NCBI RefSeq assembly: GCF_009674665.1
Contig: NZ_WKJD01000021.1
Span: 363,728 to 427,727 of the forward strand
Reading direction: 5' to 3'
Length of the DNA stretch: 64,000 nt
Source of the DNA: Agromyces kandeliae
Lineage (GTDB): Bacteria; Actinomycetota; Actinomycetes; Actinomycetales; Microbacteriaceae
Position numbers and translations under genes: made by a program. Shown here piece after piece: positions 1-11,400 of this stretch (position 1 is the first letter of the stretch; every line of letters starts with the position of its first letter). Under the pieces are notes generated by a model that was not told the DNA's origin, made no database searches, and saw nothing but the letters and a program-made list of their open reading frames with translations.

Positions 1-1
1 G

Positions 2-136
2 GTCGCGCCCTCCGCACCGGACGTGCGCTTCGCACCCGGCGCGGCCTTCGAGCCTCGGCTCGCCCGGCTCGACGTGCGATCGGGACGCGAGGGACGACGT
101 GCGGCGTTCATCGTCCTCCTCACCTCGCTGGAATGA
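2..136 (+). CDS. C-terminal end of an unidentified protein (partial)
   Basis: An open frame enters from the left edge and ends at TGA 134-136. It encodes about 44 residues and finishes AAFIVLLTSLE. Third codon positions are almost all G or C, as in the confirmed genes here, so I read it as a real gene end. No family can be recognised from this much sequence. A hairpin follows directly (138-168), and enolase converges from the other side. Confidence 0.55.
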   Translation, partial: VAPSAPDVRFAPGAAFEPRLARLDVRSGREGRRAAFIVLLTSLE

Positions 137-137
137 C

Positions 138-168
138 CGACGGGGGCGGCCACCGGCCACCCCCGTCG
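138..168. terminator. Bidirectional hairpin between convergent genes
   Basis: CGACGGGGG (138-146) pairs perfectly with CCCCCGTCG (160-168), and a GGCC/GGCC inner stem extends it. It lies 2 bases after the stop of the left-edge gene and 18 bases after the stop of eno on the other strand. It can therefore serve both. There is no U-tract, which is common for actinobacterial terminators. Confidence 0.7.
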
Positions 169-185
169 TGCGTCTCAGGTACGCG

Positions 186-1526
<1,341 letters not shown>

Positions 1527-1582
1527 CTAGGACCCGGTTCCGAGGCCCGCTCGCGTATGTCGGCACGACGTCGCGGCGCACG

Positions 1583-2638
1583 TCAGTGCGGGGCGACGAC
1601 CTGTCCGCGCTCGACCGCGATCGTGCGCTGCGTCCCGGTGCCGCCCGACCCCGCGACGGGTCGGAGCCAGGCCTTCAGGGGGCGCCGGAGGGCGCGATGC
1701 AGCAGGCCGTCCACGAGTCGCGCGAGCCCGTCGACCACCCGGCCGCTCCGGAGCAGCGCACGGCCCCGGGCGACCTTGCGCGCGGACGTGCGCCGCTGGT
1801 GCGTGCGCCAGACCGACGCGAGGAGCGCGGAATCCGCGGCCGTGTTCTCCGGCGCGAAGTACGCCGTCGCCCACACTCGGCGGGCCGTGCGCACGTCGCG
1901 CACGCGGTTGGCGGACGCGTTGCCGCCGTGCCGGCGGTACCGCACGAGCGGTCGGTCGACCACGACGAGCGGCGCACGCCGCGCGAGCCGGATCGTGAAG
2001 TCCCAGTCCTGGCCGACCACGAACGTCGGATCGTAGCCGCCCGTCGCCTCGAACGCCGACCGCCGCATGAGCAGGCTGCCCATCGGCACGACCGGCGTCG
2101 CGAGGAACACCTGGTCGATACCGCGGTAGTCGCCGGAGGATGCGCCGTCGGCGAGCCCGAGCTCCTCGCGGGCGATCATCTGGCTGCGGAACGCGCCGTC
2201 GTGGACCGGCCCGCCGTCCGCGTCGATGAACTCACCCCGTGCGAACGCGCCGGACGCATCGGGATGCGCGTCGAGCGCTGCGACGAGCGAGCCCAGGAGG
2301 TCGGGCTCGGAGACGTCGTCGTCGTCCATGAAGATCAGGTACTCGCTGGAGGCGGCGGCGAGCGCGGCACCGGCGTTGCGAGCCGCACCGACGCCGCCGT
2401 GCGATCGCCGCATCAGGGTGACGCGCGGATCCGCGAGGAAGCGACGCACGACGTCGGGGCCGTCGTCGGTCGAGGCGTCGTCGACCACGACGACCTCGAA
2501 GCGGTCGAACTCCTGCCGGAGCACGCTCTCCAGGGTCTCCGCGATGTACCGGCCACGGTCGTGCAGCGGGATCACGACGGTGACGAGCGGGGCGGCGGCC
2601 GCGTTCCGTTGGACGGGCCTCGTGACGTCCGAGGTCAT
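1583..2638 (-). CDS. Family 2 glycosyltransferase
   Basis: 351-residue GT-A fold glycosyltransferase. The nucleotide-sugar-binding N-terminus reads VTVVIPLHDRGRYIAETLES, followed by VVVDDASTDDGPDVV and the metal-binding acidic cluster FMDDDDVSE near residue 95. These are standard GT2 marks. The second half carries the acceptor-side DWDFTIRLARR motif. There are no convincing membrane segments, so it probably acts at the cytoplasmic face on a cell-wall or glycolipid acceptor; donor and acceptor cannot be told from sequence. ATG 2638 is preferred over an upstream in-frame ATG because the family domain begins shortly after it. It is 42 bases downstream of hisS on the same strand and could be co-transcribed. 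Confidence 0.88.
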   Translation of the reverse strand: MTSDVTRPVQRNAAAAPLVTVVIPLHDRGRYIAETLESVLRQEFDRFEVVVVDDASTDDGPDVVRRFLADPRVTLMRRSHGGVGAARNAGAALAAASSEYLIFMDDDDVSEPDLLGSLVAALDAHPDASGAFARGEFIDADGGPVHDGAFRSQMIAREELGLADGASSGDYRGIDQVFLATPVVPMGSLLMRRSAFEATGGYDPTFVVGQDWDFTIRLARRAPLVVVDRPLVRYRRHGGNASANRVRDVRTARRVWATAYFAPENTAADSALLASVWRTHQRRTSARKVARGRALLRSGRVVDGLARLVDGLLHRALRRPLKAWLRPVAGSGGTGTQRTIAVERGQVVAPH

Positions 2639-2680
2639 GCGACGAGCATCGCATGAGGCGTGCCGGCGCACGACCGCGAG

Positions 2681-3943
2681 CTACGCACCGAGGTCGCGGA
2701 ACTCGAGGGACGCGGCATCCGTCGTCTCGGCCGTGACGGGAACCCACGCGTCGAAGCCGTCGGCGGTCACGCGGTCGAGCAGACCGCGCAGGTTCTTCAC
2801 GCGCCGCTCGAACCGCACGCGCATGCCGGATGCCACGAGCTCGTGCTTGAGCGCGAGCAGTGCCGCCGGTGCGAGGTCGGCGTCGTGGACGAGCACCACC
2901 GAACGCGGGCGCCCCTCGTCGCGCACGGCGAGCAGGTCGACGATGCGCTCGAACCCGATCGAGAACCCGCAGGCGGGCACCTCGTGCCCGAGGAAGCGGC
3001 CGATCATGTGGTCGTAGCGGCCGCCGCCGCCGAGGGAGTAGCCGTGGTCGGGGTGCGCGATCTCGAAGATCGTGCCGGTGTAGTAGCCCATGCCGCGCAC
3101 GAGCGTGGGGTCGAAGTCGATGTCGGTTCCGGGCACGGCGTCGCGCAGGGCCATGAGCTCGCGGTACGCGTCGAGGTCGAGCCAGCCGGGCGGCGGGACG
3201 ACCCCGTCGGCCAGGCGCCAGTCGGCCGTGGCGAGCTGCCGGAGCTCGTCGGCGACATCCGCCTTCTCGACGCCCAGCGTGGCGAGCTCGGCGGCGACGC
3301 CGTCGGGACCGATCTTGTCGAGCTTGTCGATCGTGATGAGTGCGCGCTCGCGGAGTTCGCCGGGCACGCCCCACGAGCCGAGGATGCCGGCCAGGATCCG
3401 TCGGTCGTTCAGTCGGATGCGGCACCCCTCGAGGCCGAGCGCGTCGAGCGCGCCCACGGTCGCGGTGAGCAGCTCGAGCTCGGCGAGCGGCCCGGCCTCG
3501 CCGATGATGTCGATGTCGCACTGCACGAACTGCCGGTAGCGGCCCTTCTGCGGCCGCTCGGCGCGCCACACGGGCGCGATCTGGATGGCGCGGAACACGG
3601 GCGGGAGCGCCGCCCGGTGGGTCGCGTAGAACCGGGCGAGCGGCACCGTGAGGTCGTAGCGCAGCCCGAGGTCGGCGAGCGAGAGGGCGTCGCCGGATGC
3701 CGCGGCCGCAGCGAGGTCGTCGGGCGTGATGCCCCGCTTCATGACCGCGAACGCGAGCTTCTCGTTGTCTCCGCCGAGTCCGGCGTGCAGGCGCGACGAG
3801 TCCTCCATCACCGGCGTCTCGATCTCGTCGAACCCGTGCGTCGCGTACACCCCGCGGATCACCGCGAGCGCGTGCTCGCGGCGGGCCTTCTCGGCGGGCA
3901 GGAAGTCGCGCATGCCGCGCGGGGGCGTGACGGTCGGGGCCAT
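2681..3943 (-). CDS. hisS: Histidine--tRNA ligase
   Basis: Charges tRNA-His; class II synthetase, about 420 residues. Visible are the N-terminal TPPRGMRDFLP, motif 2 (WRAERPQKGRYRQFVQCD), the histidine-binding loop LVRGMGYYTGTIFE, and motif 3 CGFSIGFERI with the conserved arginine. A short anticodon-binding domain fills the C-terminus. The histidine loop reads RGMGYYT where the textbook form is RGLDYYT; this looks like a lineage variant rather than damage, because the two tyrosines and the arginine are kept. The start is taken at ATG 3943 with GGAG just upstream; ATG 3952 is an alternative. Confidence 0.95.
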   Translation of the reverse strand: MAPTVTPPRGMRDFLPAEKARREHALAVIRGVYATHGFDEIETPVMEDSSRLHAGLGGDNEKLAFAVMKRGITPDDLAAAAASGDALSLADLGLRYDLTVPLARFYATHRAALPPVFRAIQIAPVWRAERPQKGRYRQFVQCDIDIIGEAGPLAELELLTATVGALDALGLEGCRIRLNDRRILAGILGSWGVPGELRERALITIDKLDKIGPDGVAAELATLGVEKADVADELRQLATADWRLADGVVPPPGWLDLDAYRELMALRDAVPGTDIDFDPTLVRGMGYYTGTIFEIAHPDHGYSLGGGGRYDHMIGRFLGHEVPACGFSIGFERIVDLLAVRDEGRPRSVVLVHDADLAPAALLALKHELVASGMRVRFERRVKNLRGLLDRVTADGFDAWVPVTAETTDAASLEFRDLGA

Positions 3944-4103
3944 GCGCTCCATTCTTCCAGCAGCGGATGGCGCCTCGCGCCGGTCCCGGCGGCGAACCGG
4001 TCCGGAGGTGGTGCTCCACATCCGGGCGATCCCCGATCCCCCGACACCCGTGCGTCGCTAGGCTCCCGTAGCGTCGGTGCAGCGCCGACCCGAGGGAGGT
4101 CGG

Positions 4104-5027
4104 ATGGCCGGCATCGAGGTGTCCGGGGTGGCACGCGCATTCGGCGACGTGCACGCCGTGCGGAACGCGACGTTCACCGTCGAACCGGGCCACGTGGCCG
4201 GGCTCATCGGCCCGAACGGCGCCGGCAAGACCACGCTCCTGCTCATGCTCGCGACGCTGCTCCGCCCCGATGCGGGCGCCATCCGCGTGGCCGGCTTCGA
4301 CCCCTTGACCGATCCGGCCGAGGTCCGCGCACGGATGGGCTGGATGCCCGACCTGCTGGGATCGTGGGCGTCGCTCACCGTGCGAGAGGCCCTCGTCGCC
4401 AGCGCGCGCCTGTACGGCCGGTCGACGGATGTCGCGACGGCGCGCGCCGGCGAGCTGATCGACCTCGTCGACCTCGACGAGCTCGCGGACCGTCCGACCC
4501 GCGTGCTCTCGCGCGGCCAGAAGCAGCGGTTGAGCCTCGCCCGCGCGCTCGTGCATGACCCGGAGGTGCTGCTCCTCGACGAGCCCGCATCGGGACTCGA
4601 CCCGGTCGCGCGCGCCGGACTGCGGACGCTCGTCCGGCGACTCGCCTCCGAGGGTCGCACGGTGCTCGTCTCGAGCCACGTGCTGGCCGAGCTCGAGGAG
4701 ATGGCCGACCAGGCCGTCTACCTCTCCGCCGGCGTGACCGCGGCGGCCGACGAGATCGCACGCGCCGCGAGCACCGCCCGCGACTGGCGCCTCCGGTCCC
4801 TCGACCCCGATCGACTCCGGGTGGCGCTCGACGCCGCCGGCTGGGCCGAGGTCGCGAGGATCGACAACCTCGGGGCCGTCGTCCCGCTGGAGTCCGAGGA
4901 GGCCGCGGCGCAGCTGCTCGCGCACCTCATCGGATCCGGCGTCCCGGTCTCGTCGTTCGCTCCCGCGGTCGGCGACCTGGAGCACGTGTTCCTCGATCTC
5001 AGCCGCAACGGGGAGGACGACGCGTGA
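4104..5027 (+). CDS. ABC transporter ATP-binding protein (ABC-2 exporter type)
   Basis: 307-residue nucleotide-binding subunit of a two-gene ABC exporter. Walker A is GPNGAGKTT (about 36-44), the signature is LSRGQKQRLSLARAL (LSRGQ variant of LSGGQ), Walker B is VLLLDEPASGLDP, and the switch histidine sits in VLVSSHVLAELEE. The C-terminal 90 residues are the variable domain seen in drug and antibiotic exporters. Start ATG 4104 has GGGAGGT directly upstream. TAGGCT (4059) and TAGCGT (4069) are candidate -10 boxes. The stop overlaps the permease start (GTGA, 5024-5027), so the two are translationally coupled. The substrate is unknown. Confidence 0.93.
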   Translation: MAGIEVSGVARAFGDVHAVRNATFTVEPGHVAGLIGPNGAGKTTLLLMLATLLRPDAGAIRVAGFDPLTDPAEVRARMGWMPDLLGSWASLTVREALVASARLYGRSTDVATARAGELIDLVDLDELADRPTRVLSRGQKQRLSLARALVHDPEVLLLDEPASGLDPVARAGLRTLVRRLASEGRTVLVSSHVLAELEEMADQAVYLSAGVTAAADEIARAASTARDWRLRSLDPDRLRVALDAAGWAEVARIDNLGAVVPLESEEAAAQLLAHLIGSGVPVSSFAPAVGDLEHVFLDLSRNGEDDA

Positions 5028-6103
5028 GCGGGTTCCTGCGGGGCCTCCGGCTCGTCGTGACGATCGACCTGCGCCAGCGCGTGCGCACGGTCGCCTGGTA
5101 CGTCCTCCTCGGCGTGTTCGTCGTGCTCGTCGCCGGGGTCACCGCGCTGCTCGTCCTGGCCACCGATGCATTCCTCGACGGCGGTGGCGGGGTGTTCTCG
5201 TCGATCGTGTTCTTCGTGCTGCTGCTCGGCACGCTCGTCTCCCCCGCGCTCAGCGCGAACGCGATCAACGGCGAGCGCGACGCGGGCACGCTCGCGACCA
5301 CCCAGGTCACGCTCGTGACGACGACGCAGGTCGTGCTCGGCAAGTGGCTCGCCGCGTGGATCACGGCGCTCGCGTTCCTCGCCGCCGCCGTGCCGTTCCT
5401 CGTGTTCGCGGTCGCGCTGGGCGAGGTCCCGGCGACCACGATCCTCGTCTCCACGATCGTGACCGCGCTCGAACTCGGCGTGGTCGCCGCGATCGGCGTC
5501 GGCCTGTCCGGCCTCCTGACCCGGCCGCTGTTCTCGGTCGCGGTGACCTACCTGGTCGTCGCGGCACTGTCGATCGGCACGCTCATCGCGTTCGGCCTCG
5601 GCGGGGCGTCGGCGCAGTCCGAGGTCCGGACGACCAGCACGTACGTCGACTGGATGGCGGTCGAGCGCGACGGGGTCCCGCCGGGCGAGGAGCCGCCCTG
5701 CCTCCCGCCTGAGACGTGGACGTACGACGTGCCGCGATTCGACCACGTGTGGGGCTTCCTCGCGGCCAATCCGTACGTGGTCGTGGCGGACGCCGCACCG
5801 GCGAGCTTCGACGACCGGGGCACGCCGACCGACCTGTTCACGTGGATCGCCGTCGGCGTGCGCCAGGCGCAGCACGCGCCCGAGCTCGAGGTCGTGTTCG
5901 ACGAGTGCGCGAACTGGACGCCGAGCGGCGCGGTCGTCGACGACGAGTCGGAGACGCCGCGCGAGGTGTACGAGCGATCGGTGCCCTCGTGGTTCGTCGG
6001 ACTCGCCGCCCACCTGCTGCTCGCGGCCGGCGCGCTGGCGTGGGCCGTCCGGCGCACCGCGACGCCCGCGCATCGGCTTCCCCGCGGCAGCCGGATCGCC
6101 TGA
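5024..6103 (+). CDS. ABC-2 type transporter permease
   Basis: Membrane partner of the preceding ATPase, 359 residues. It has an N-terminal amphipathic stretch (GLRLVVTIDLRQRVRT), then about five clustered hydrophobic segments to residue 200. A long polar external loop (about 200-315) with several cysteines and prolines follows, then a last membrane segment near 325-345. The short motif NGERDAGTLATTQVTLV is typical of ABC-2 permeases, where the cytoplasmic coupling helix meets the ATPase. Start GTG 5024 overlaps the upstream stop. The large extracytoplasmic insert is unusual and may define substrate or partner specificity. Confidence 0.88.
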   Translation: MSGFLRGLRLVVTIDLRQRVRTVAWYVLLGVFVVLVAGVTALLVLATDAFLDGGGGVFSSIVFFVLLLGTLVSPALSANAINGERDAGTLATTQVTLVTTTQVVLGKWLAAWITALAFLAAAVPFLVFAVALGEVPATTILVSTIVTALELGVVAAIGVGLSGLLTRPLFSVAVTYLVVAALSIGTLIAFGLGGASAQSEVRTTSTYVDWMAVERDGVPPGEEPPCLPPETWTYDVPRFDHVWGFLAANPYVVVADAAPASFDDRGTPTDLFTWIAVGVRQAQHAPELEVVFDECANWTPSGAVVDDESETPREVYERSVPSWFVGLAAHLLLAAGALAWAVRRTATPAHRLPRGSRIA

Positions 6104-6145
6104 CCTGACCTGACTGGACCCGACCGCGCGGCGCCTGCCCTGCGC

Positions 6146-6856
6146 TCAGGCCTCCGCGGCGCGGACGTCGTCCTGCATCGAGCGGATGGCATCCCGCAGC
6201 GCGCGCTCGGCGTCGAATCCCCGTGCACGGGCCGAGGCGACGAGCGCCATGAGCGTGTCGCCGAGCTCGGCCTCCGTGGCCGGCGCGGACGCGGCGTCCG
6301 TCGCCGGGCGCGTGACTCCGACCTTCTCGGCCTTTCCGAGCAGCTTCTGCGCGAGCGCGAGCGCCGGCATGCCCTGCGGCACGCCGTCGAGCACGCTCGT
6401 GCGGTGCGGCTTCTCGCTGGCCTTGAGGTCGTCCCAGAACGCCACGACGTCGGCTGCGGTCTCGGCCTCGCGATCGCCGAAGACGTGCGGATGGCGCGCC
6501 ACCATCTTCGCCGTCATGTGCCGTGCGACGTCGTCGATGTCGTAGTCCTCGCCGGGCGTGTGCGCGGCGAGGTCGGCGTGGAAGAGCACCTGGTAGAGCA
6601 CGTCGCCGAGCTCCTCGATCATCTCCTCGCGGCTGCCCGACTCGATCGCGTCGATGAGCTCCCAGCACTCCTCGACGAGGTACTGCACGAGCGATTCGTG
6701 GGTCTGCTCGGCGTCCCACGGGCATCCGCCCGGTCCGCGCAGGCGTCCGACCATGGCGACGAGTTCGAGCAGCCCGTCGCCGGCGACCGGAGCCGCGGCC
6801 GCGGCATCCGTCGTCGCCTGCTCGGCCGCACCGTGCCCGCCGGTCGTTCGCGTCAT
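6146..6856 (-). CDS. mazG: Nucleoside triphosphate pyrophosphohydrolase MazG
   Basis: Hydrolyses (d)NTPs to monophosphate plus pyrophosphate, a pool-cleansing activity that can also lower alarmone-linked nucleotides. The N-terminal MazG hallmark LRGPGGCPWDAEQTHESL is present. The metal-binding pair EECWELIDAI and EELGDVLYQVLFH (EExxE/ExxD) follows near residues 60-95. At 236 residues it has one complete MazG domain plus a degenerate C-terminal part, the usual actinobacterial architecture. It converges with the ABC permease and lies upstream of mfd in many relatives; here nhaA and mfd follow on its right. Confidence 0.93.
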   Translation of the reverse strand: MTRTTGGHGAAEQATTDAAAAAPVAGDGLLELVAMVGRLRGPGGCPWDAEQTHESLVQYLVEECWELIDAIESGSREEMIEELGDVLYQVLFHADLAAHTPGEDYDIDDVARHMTAKMVARHPHVFGDREAETAADVVAFWDDLKASEKPHRTSVLDGVPQGMPALALAQKLLGKAEKVGVTRPATDAASAPATEAELGDTLMALVASARARGFDAERALRDAIRSMQDDVRAAEA

Positions 6857-6919
6857 GACCCACCGCCCCTCGTCGGGCCGTGCGCGACCCGTCGCTGCGA
6901 GCCTAACCGCGCCGCCCGA

Positions 6920-7026
6920 TAGACTCGACGGCAGGAGTGCCGGGAAGTCTGGTCGGCCGACGCGTCGCGCGTCGTCGCTGTTTCCGCACGGCTCCGTCGC
7001 CGTTTCCGACCCCCGTCAGAGGTGCC
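6920..7026 (+). promoter_or_regulatory. nhaA promoter and structured 5' leader, possible ion riboswitch
   Basis: A -10-like TAGACT (6920-6925) precedes a leader of about 95 bases that folds well. GGAG (6934-6937) pairs with CTCC (6992-6995), CCG and GGAA pair with CGG and TTCC inside, and the enclosed arm contains CGACGCG/CGCGTCG. The conserved-looking segment GTGCCGGGAAGTCTGGTC and the partner TTTCCGCACGGCTCC sit in front of a Na+/H+ antiporter gene. This matches the general description of the nhaA-I (lithium/sodium) leader class as I remember it, but I cannot run a covariance model. The ribosome site AGAGG lies just before ATG 7027. Confidence 0.5.
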
Positions 7027-8229
<1,203 letters not shown>

Positions 8230-8270
8230 TCGGCGCCGGGCCGCGGGACGGCCGGCGTGCCGGACGTCGC

Positions 8271-8345
8271 TCGGGAGGAAGTTCCGCCGCACCGGCGGCG
8301 TGTCGAGCGGCGACACGCCGCGCCGGGACCCGATGTTCCTCCCGA
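8271..8345. repeat. Compound inverted repeat between nhaA and mfd
   Basis: The outer arms TCGGGAGGAA (8271-8280) and TTCCTCCCGA (8336-8345) are perfect complements. Inside them GGCGTGTCG and CGACACGCC form a second perfect 9-base stem with a 5-base loop, flanked by CCGG pairs. The whole 75-base block would fold into one long hairpin on either strand. It lies between the convergent nhaA and mfd stops, so a bidirectional terminator is the simplest reading. No second copy was noticed in the window. The rest of this 222-base gap (8230-8451) shows only very GC-rich low-complexity sequence. Confidence 0.65.
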
Positions 8346-8451
8346 CCGATGCGCAGGTCGCGGGGTCCCGCATGCGCGCGCACGCTCGCTGTCGCGCCCG
8401 CGGCGTCAGTGCGGCGCGGCGCGGCGCCGCGTCGGCGCGGCGCGCGCGGCG

Positions 8452-11400
8452 TCAGTTCGCGGGGGCGGCGGCGGGCGCGGCCGACTGCTCCGCCGGGAAG
8501 ATCACGCCGATCAGGTTCGACACCCACTGGATGAGGTCGGCGTCGCCCGGTGCCTCGCCGCCCGGTGTCGGGAACGGCACGAGGATGACGTCGTTCTGCG
8601 GGAAGAGCTTCGCGCCGGGGTACATGCGCTCGAGCCGCACGCGGCGCGAGTCGGGGAGCTTCGCGGGGGCGATCCGCAGCTTCGATCCCGTCGCGATGAC
8701 GTCGGAGAGCCCGGCGAGCTGCGCCGTGCGGCGCAGCCGCGACACGGCGACGAGGTGCTCGACCGGTTCGGGCAGGTCGCCGTAGCGGTCGACGAGCTCC
8801 TCGACCACGAGGTCGATCTGGCCGTCCTTCGCGGCCGGGCCGCTCGCGGCCGAGAGCTTCTGGTAGGCCTCGAGGCGCAGCCGCTCGCTGTCGACGTAGT
8901 CCTCCGGGATGTGCGCGTCGACGGGCAGCTCCAGCCGCAGTTCCGTCTGCCCCTCGGCGACCTCGCCGCGGAACGCGTTGACGGCCTCGCCGATCATGCG
9001 CAGGTAGAGGTCGAAGCCCACGCCCGCGATGTGCCCGGCCTGCTCGGCGCCGAGGAGGTTGCCGGCCCCGCGGATCTCGAGGTCCTTCAGGGCCACCTGC
9101 ATGCCGCTGCCGAGCTCGTTGTTGGCCGCGATCGTCGAGAGCCGGTCGTGCGCGGTCTCGGAGAGCGGCTTGGCCGGGTCGTACAGGAAGTAGGCGTAGG
9201 CCCGCTCGCGGCCGCGGCCGACCCGGCCGCGGAGCTGGTGCAGCTGCGAGAGACCGTACTTGTCGGCCCGGTCGATGATGATCGTGTTCGCATTGGAGAT
9301 GTCGAGGCCGGTCTCGATGATGGTCGTCGAGACGAGCACGTCGAACTTGCGCTCCCAGAAGTCCCCGACGATCTGCTCGAGCACGTGCTCGTTGAGCTGG
9401 CCATGCGCGACCGCGATACGCGCCTCGGGCACGAGCTCGGCGAGCTGCGCCGCGACCCGGTTGATCGAGGACACCCGGTTGTGCACGAAGAACACCTGAC
9501 CCTCGCGGAGCATCTCGCGACGGATTGCGGCGGCGACCTGCTGGTCGGTGTAGGGACCGACGAACGTCAGGATCGGGTGCCGGTCCTCGGGCGCCGTCGC
9601 GAGCGTCGACATCTCGCGGATGCCGGTCACGGCCATCTCGAGGGTGCGCGGGATCGGGGTCGCGCTCATCGCGAGGATGTCGACGTTGGTCTTCAGCTTC
9701 TTCAGCTGGTCCTTGTGCTCGACGCCGAAGCGCTGCTCCTCGTCGATGATCATGAGTCCGAGGTCCTTGAACGAGACCTTCTCGGTGAGGATCCGGTGCG
9801 TGCCGATGACCATGTCGACCGTGCCGTCCGCGAGACCGGCCACCGTCTCGCGGACCTCCTTGTCGGTCTGGAAGCGGCTGAGCGCGCGAACGTGCACGGG
9901 GAAGCCGGCGAACCGCTCGGAGAACGTCTCGACGTGCTGCCGAACCAGCAGCGTCGTCGGCACGAGCATCGCGACCTGCTTGCCGTCCTGTATCGCCTTG
10001 AACGCGGCGCGCACCGCGACCTCGGTCTTGCCGAACCCGACGTCGCCCGCGAGCAGCCGATCCATGGGGATGGGCCGCTCCATGTCGGCCTTGACCTCGT
10101 CGATCGTCTGCAGCTGGTCGGGCGTCTCGGCGTAGGGGAAGGCCTCCTCCAGCTCGTGCTGCCACGGCGTGTCCTGGCCGAAGGCGTGCCCCTTGGCCGC
10201 CATCCGCGCCGAGTACAGCTTCACGAGTTCGACCGCGATGTCGCGCACGGCCTTGCGCGCGCGGCTCTTGGCCTGCGACCAGTCGCTTCCGCCCATCTTC
10301 GACAGGCTCGGCGCCTCGCCGCCGACGTAGCGGCTGAGCAGGTCGAGCTGGTCCATCGGGACGTAGAGCCGGTCGCCCGCCTGCCCGCGCTTCGACGGCG
10401 CGTACTCGAGCACGACGTACTCGCGCACCGTCGTCGGCGCCGGCTTGATGCCCGCGGTGCGGCTCGGACCCGTCGGACGGGCGCCGGCGACCTCGCGCTG
10501 CACGAGTTCGACGAACCGGCCGATGCCGTGCGTGGAGTGGACGACATGGTCGCCCGCCTTGAGCTGCAGCGGGTCGACGACGTTGCGTCGCCGGCTCGCG
10601 AGCTTCTTCACCTGCCGGGTGTCGTACCCGGCCGAACGACCGTAGAACTCGGCCTCGGCGATGAGGCCGAGCTTCGCCTCGGGCAGCTCGAACCCGGCGG
10701 CGGCCTGGGCCTGCACCAGGAACGCGACACCCGGCTCGAGCTCGTCGGGCACGGTCTCGACGATGCGCCCGGCGAGCCCGTGCTCGGCCAGCACGTCGCG
10801 CGCGCGCTCGACGAGCCCGTGTCCGGCGGCGGCGACGACGAGGCTCCACCCGTCGCGCAGCCGTTCGCCGACGTGCGCGACGGCGCCCTCGACGTTGCCC
10901 TGGAAGCTCGGCACGCTCGTGGCCGCGACGCGCACGTACGAGGCATCCGCCCCGCCCGCGGTCTCGCCGACGGCCTCGGCCGCGTCGCCCTGGTCGAAGC
11001 TCGAGAAGGTCCACCACACGCGGTCGGGATCGGGCGCACCCGGGGCGCTGAGGAGGACGGATTCGCGCAGTGCGCGCAGGGTCAAGAAGTCGCCGGCCGC
11101 GAGGTCGATGGGCGCCGCGGCACCCGCGGTCGCGGCATCCCACGCCGCGGCGAGGAACTCGCGGTTGGTCTCGCCGAGGCTCACCGCGCGACCCGCGACG
11201 CGCTCGGGCCCGACCACCGCGACCGCCGCGCCCTCGGGGAGGTAGGAGGTCACGGGAACCAGTCGCTCGAGCAGCGCCGGCGCGAGCGATTCCATGCCCT
11301 CGACCGGGATGCCCTCGGCGATGCGCTCGAGCATGCCCGAGAGGTTGGGGAACTCGTGGACCATCTCGCGGGCGCGCTGGCGCACCGGCTCCGTGAGGAG

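Noticed and set aside
2681..3943. hisS histidine loop RGMGYYT as a defect
   Set aside because: The loop keeps Arg and both Tyr and the gene is otherwise complete, so this is more likely a lineage variant than a broken enzyme.
2232..4985. Long Arg/Ala-rich frames opposite hisS and the ABC exporter
   Set aside because: Arginine-rich low-complexity translations without motifs, produced by G/C at third positions of the true frame.
6101..6130. TGACC tandem repetition between ABC permease and mazG
   Set aside because: Only three imperfect 5-base units; too short to be meaningful.
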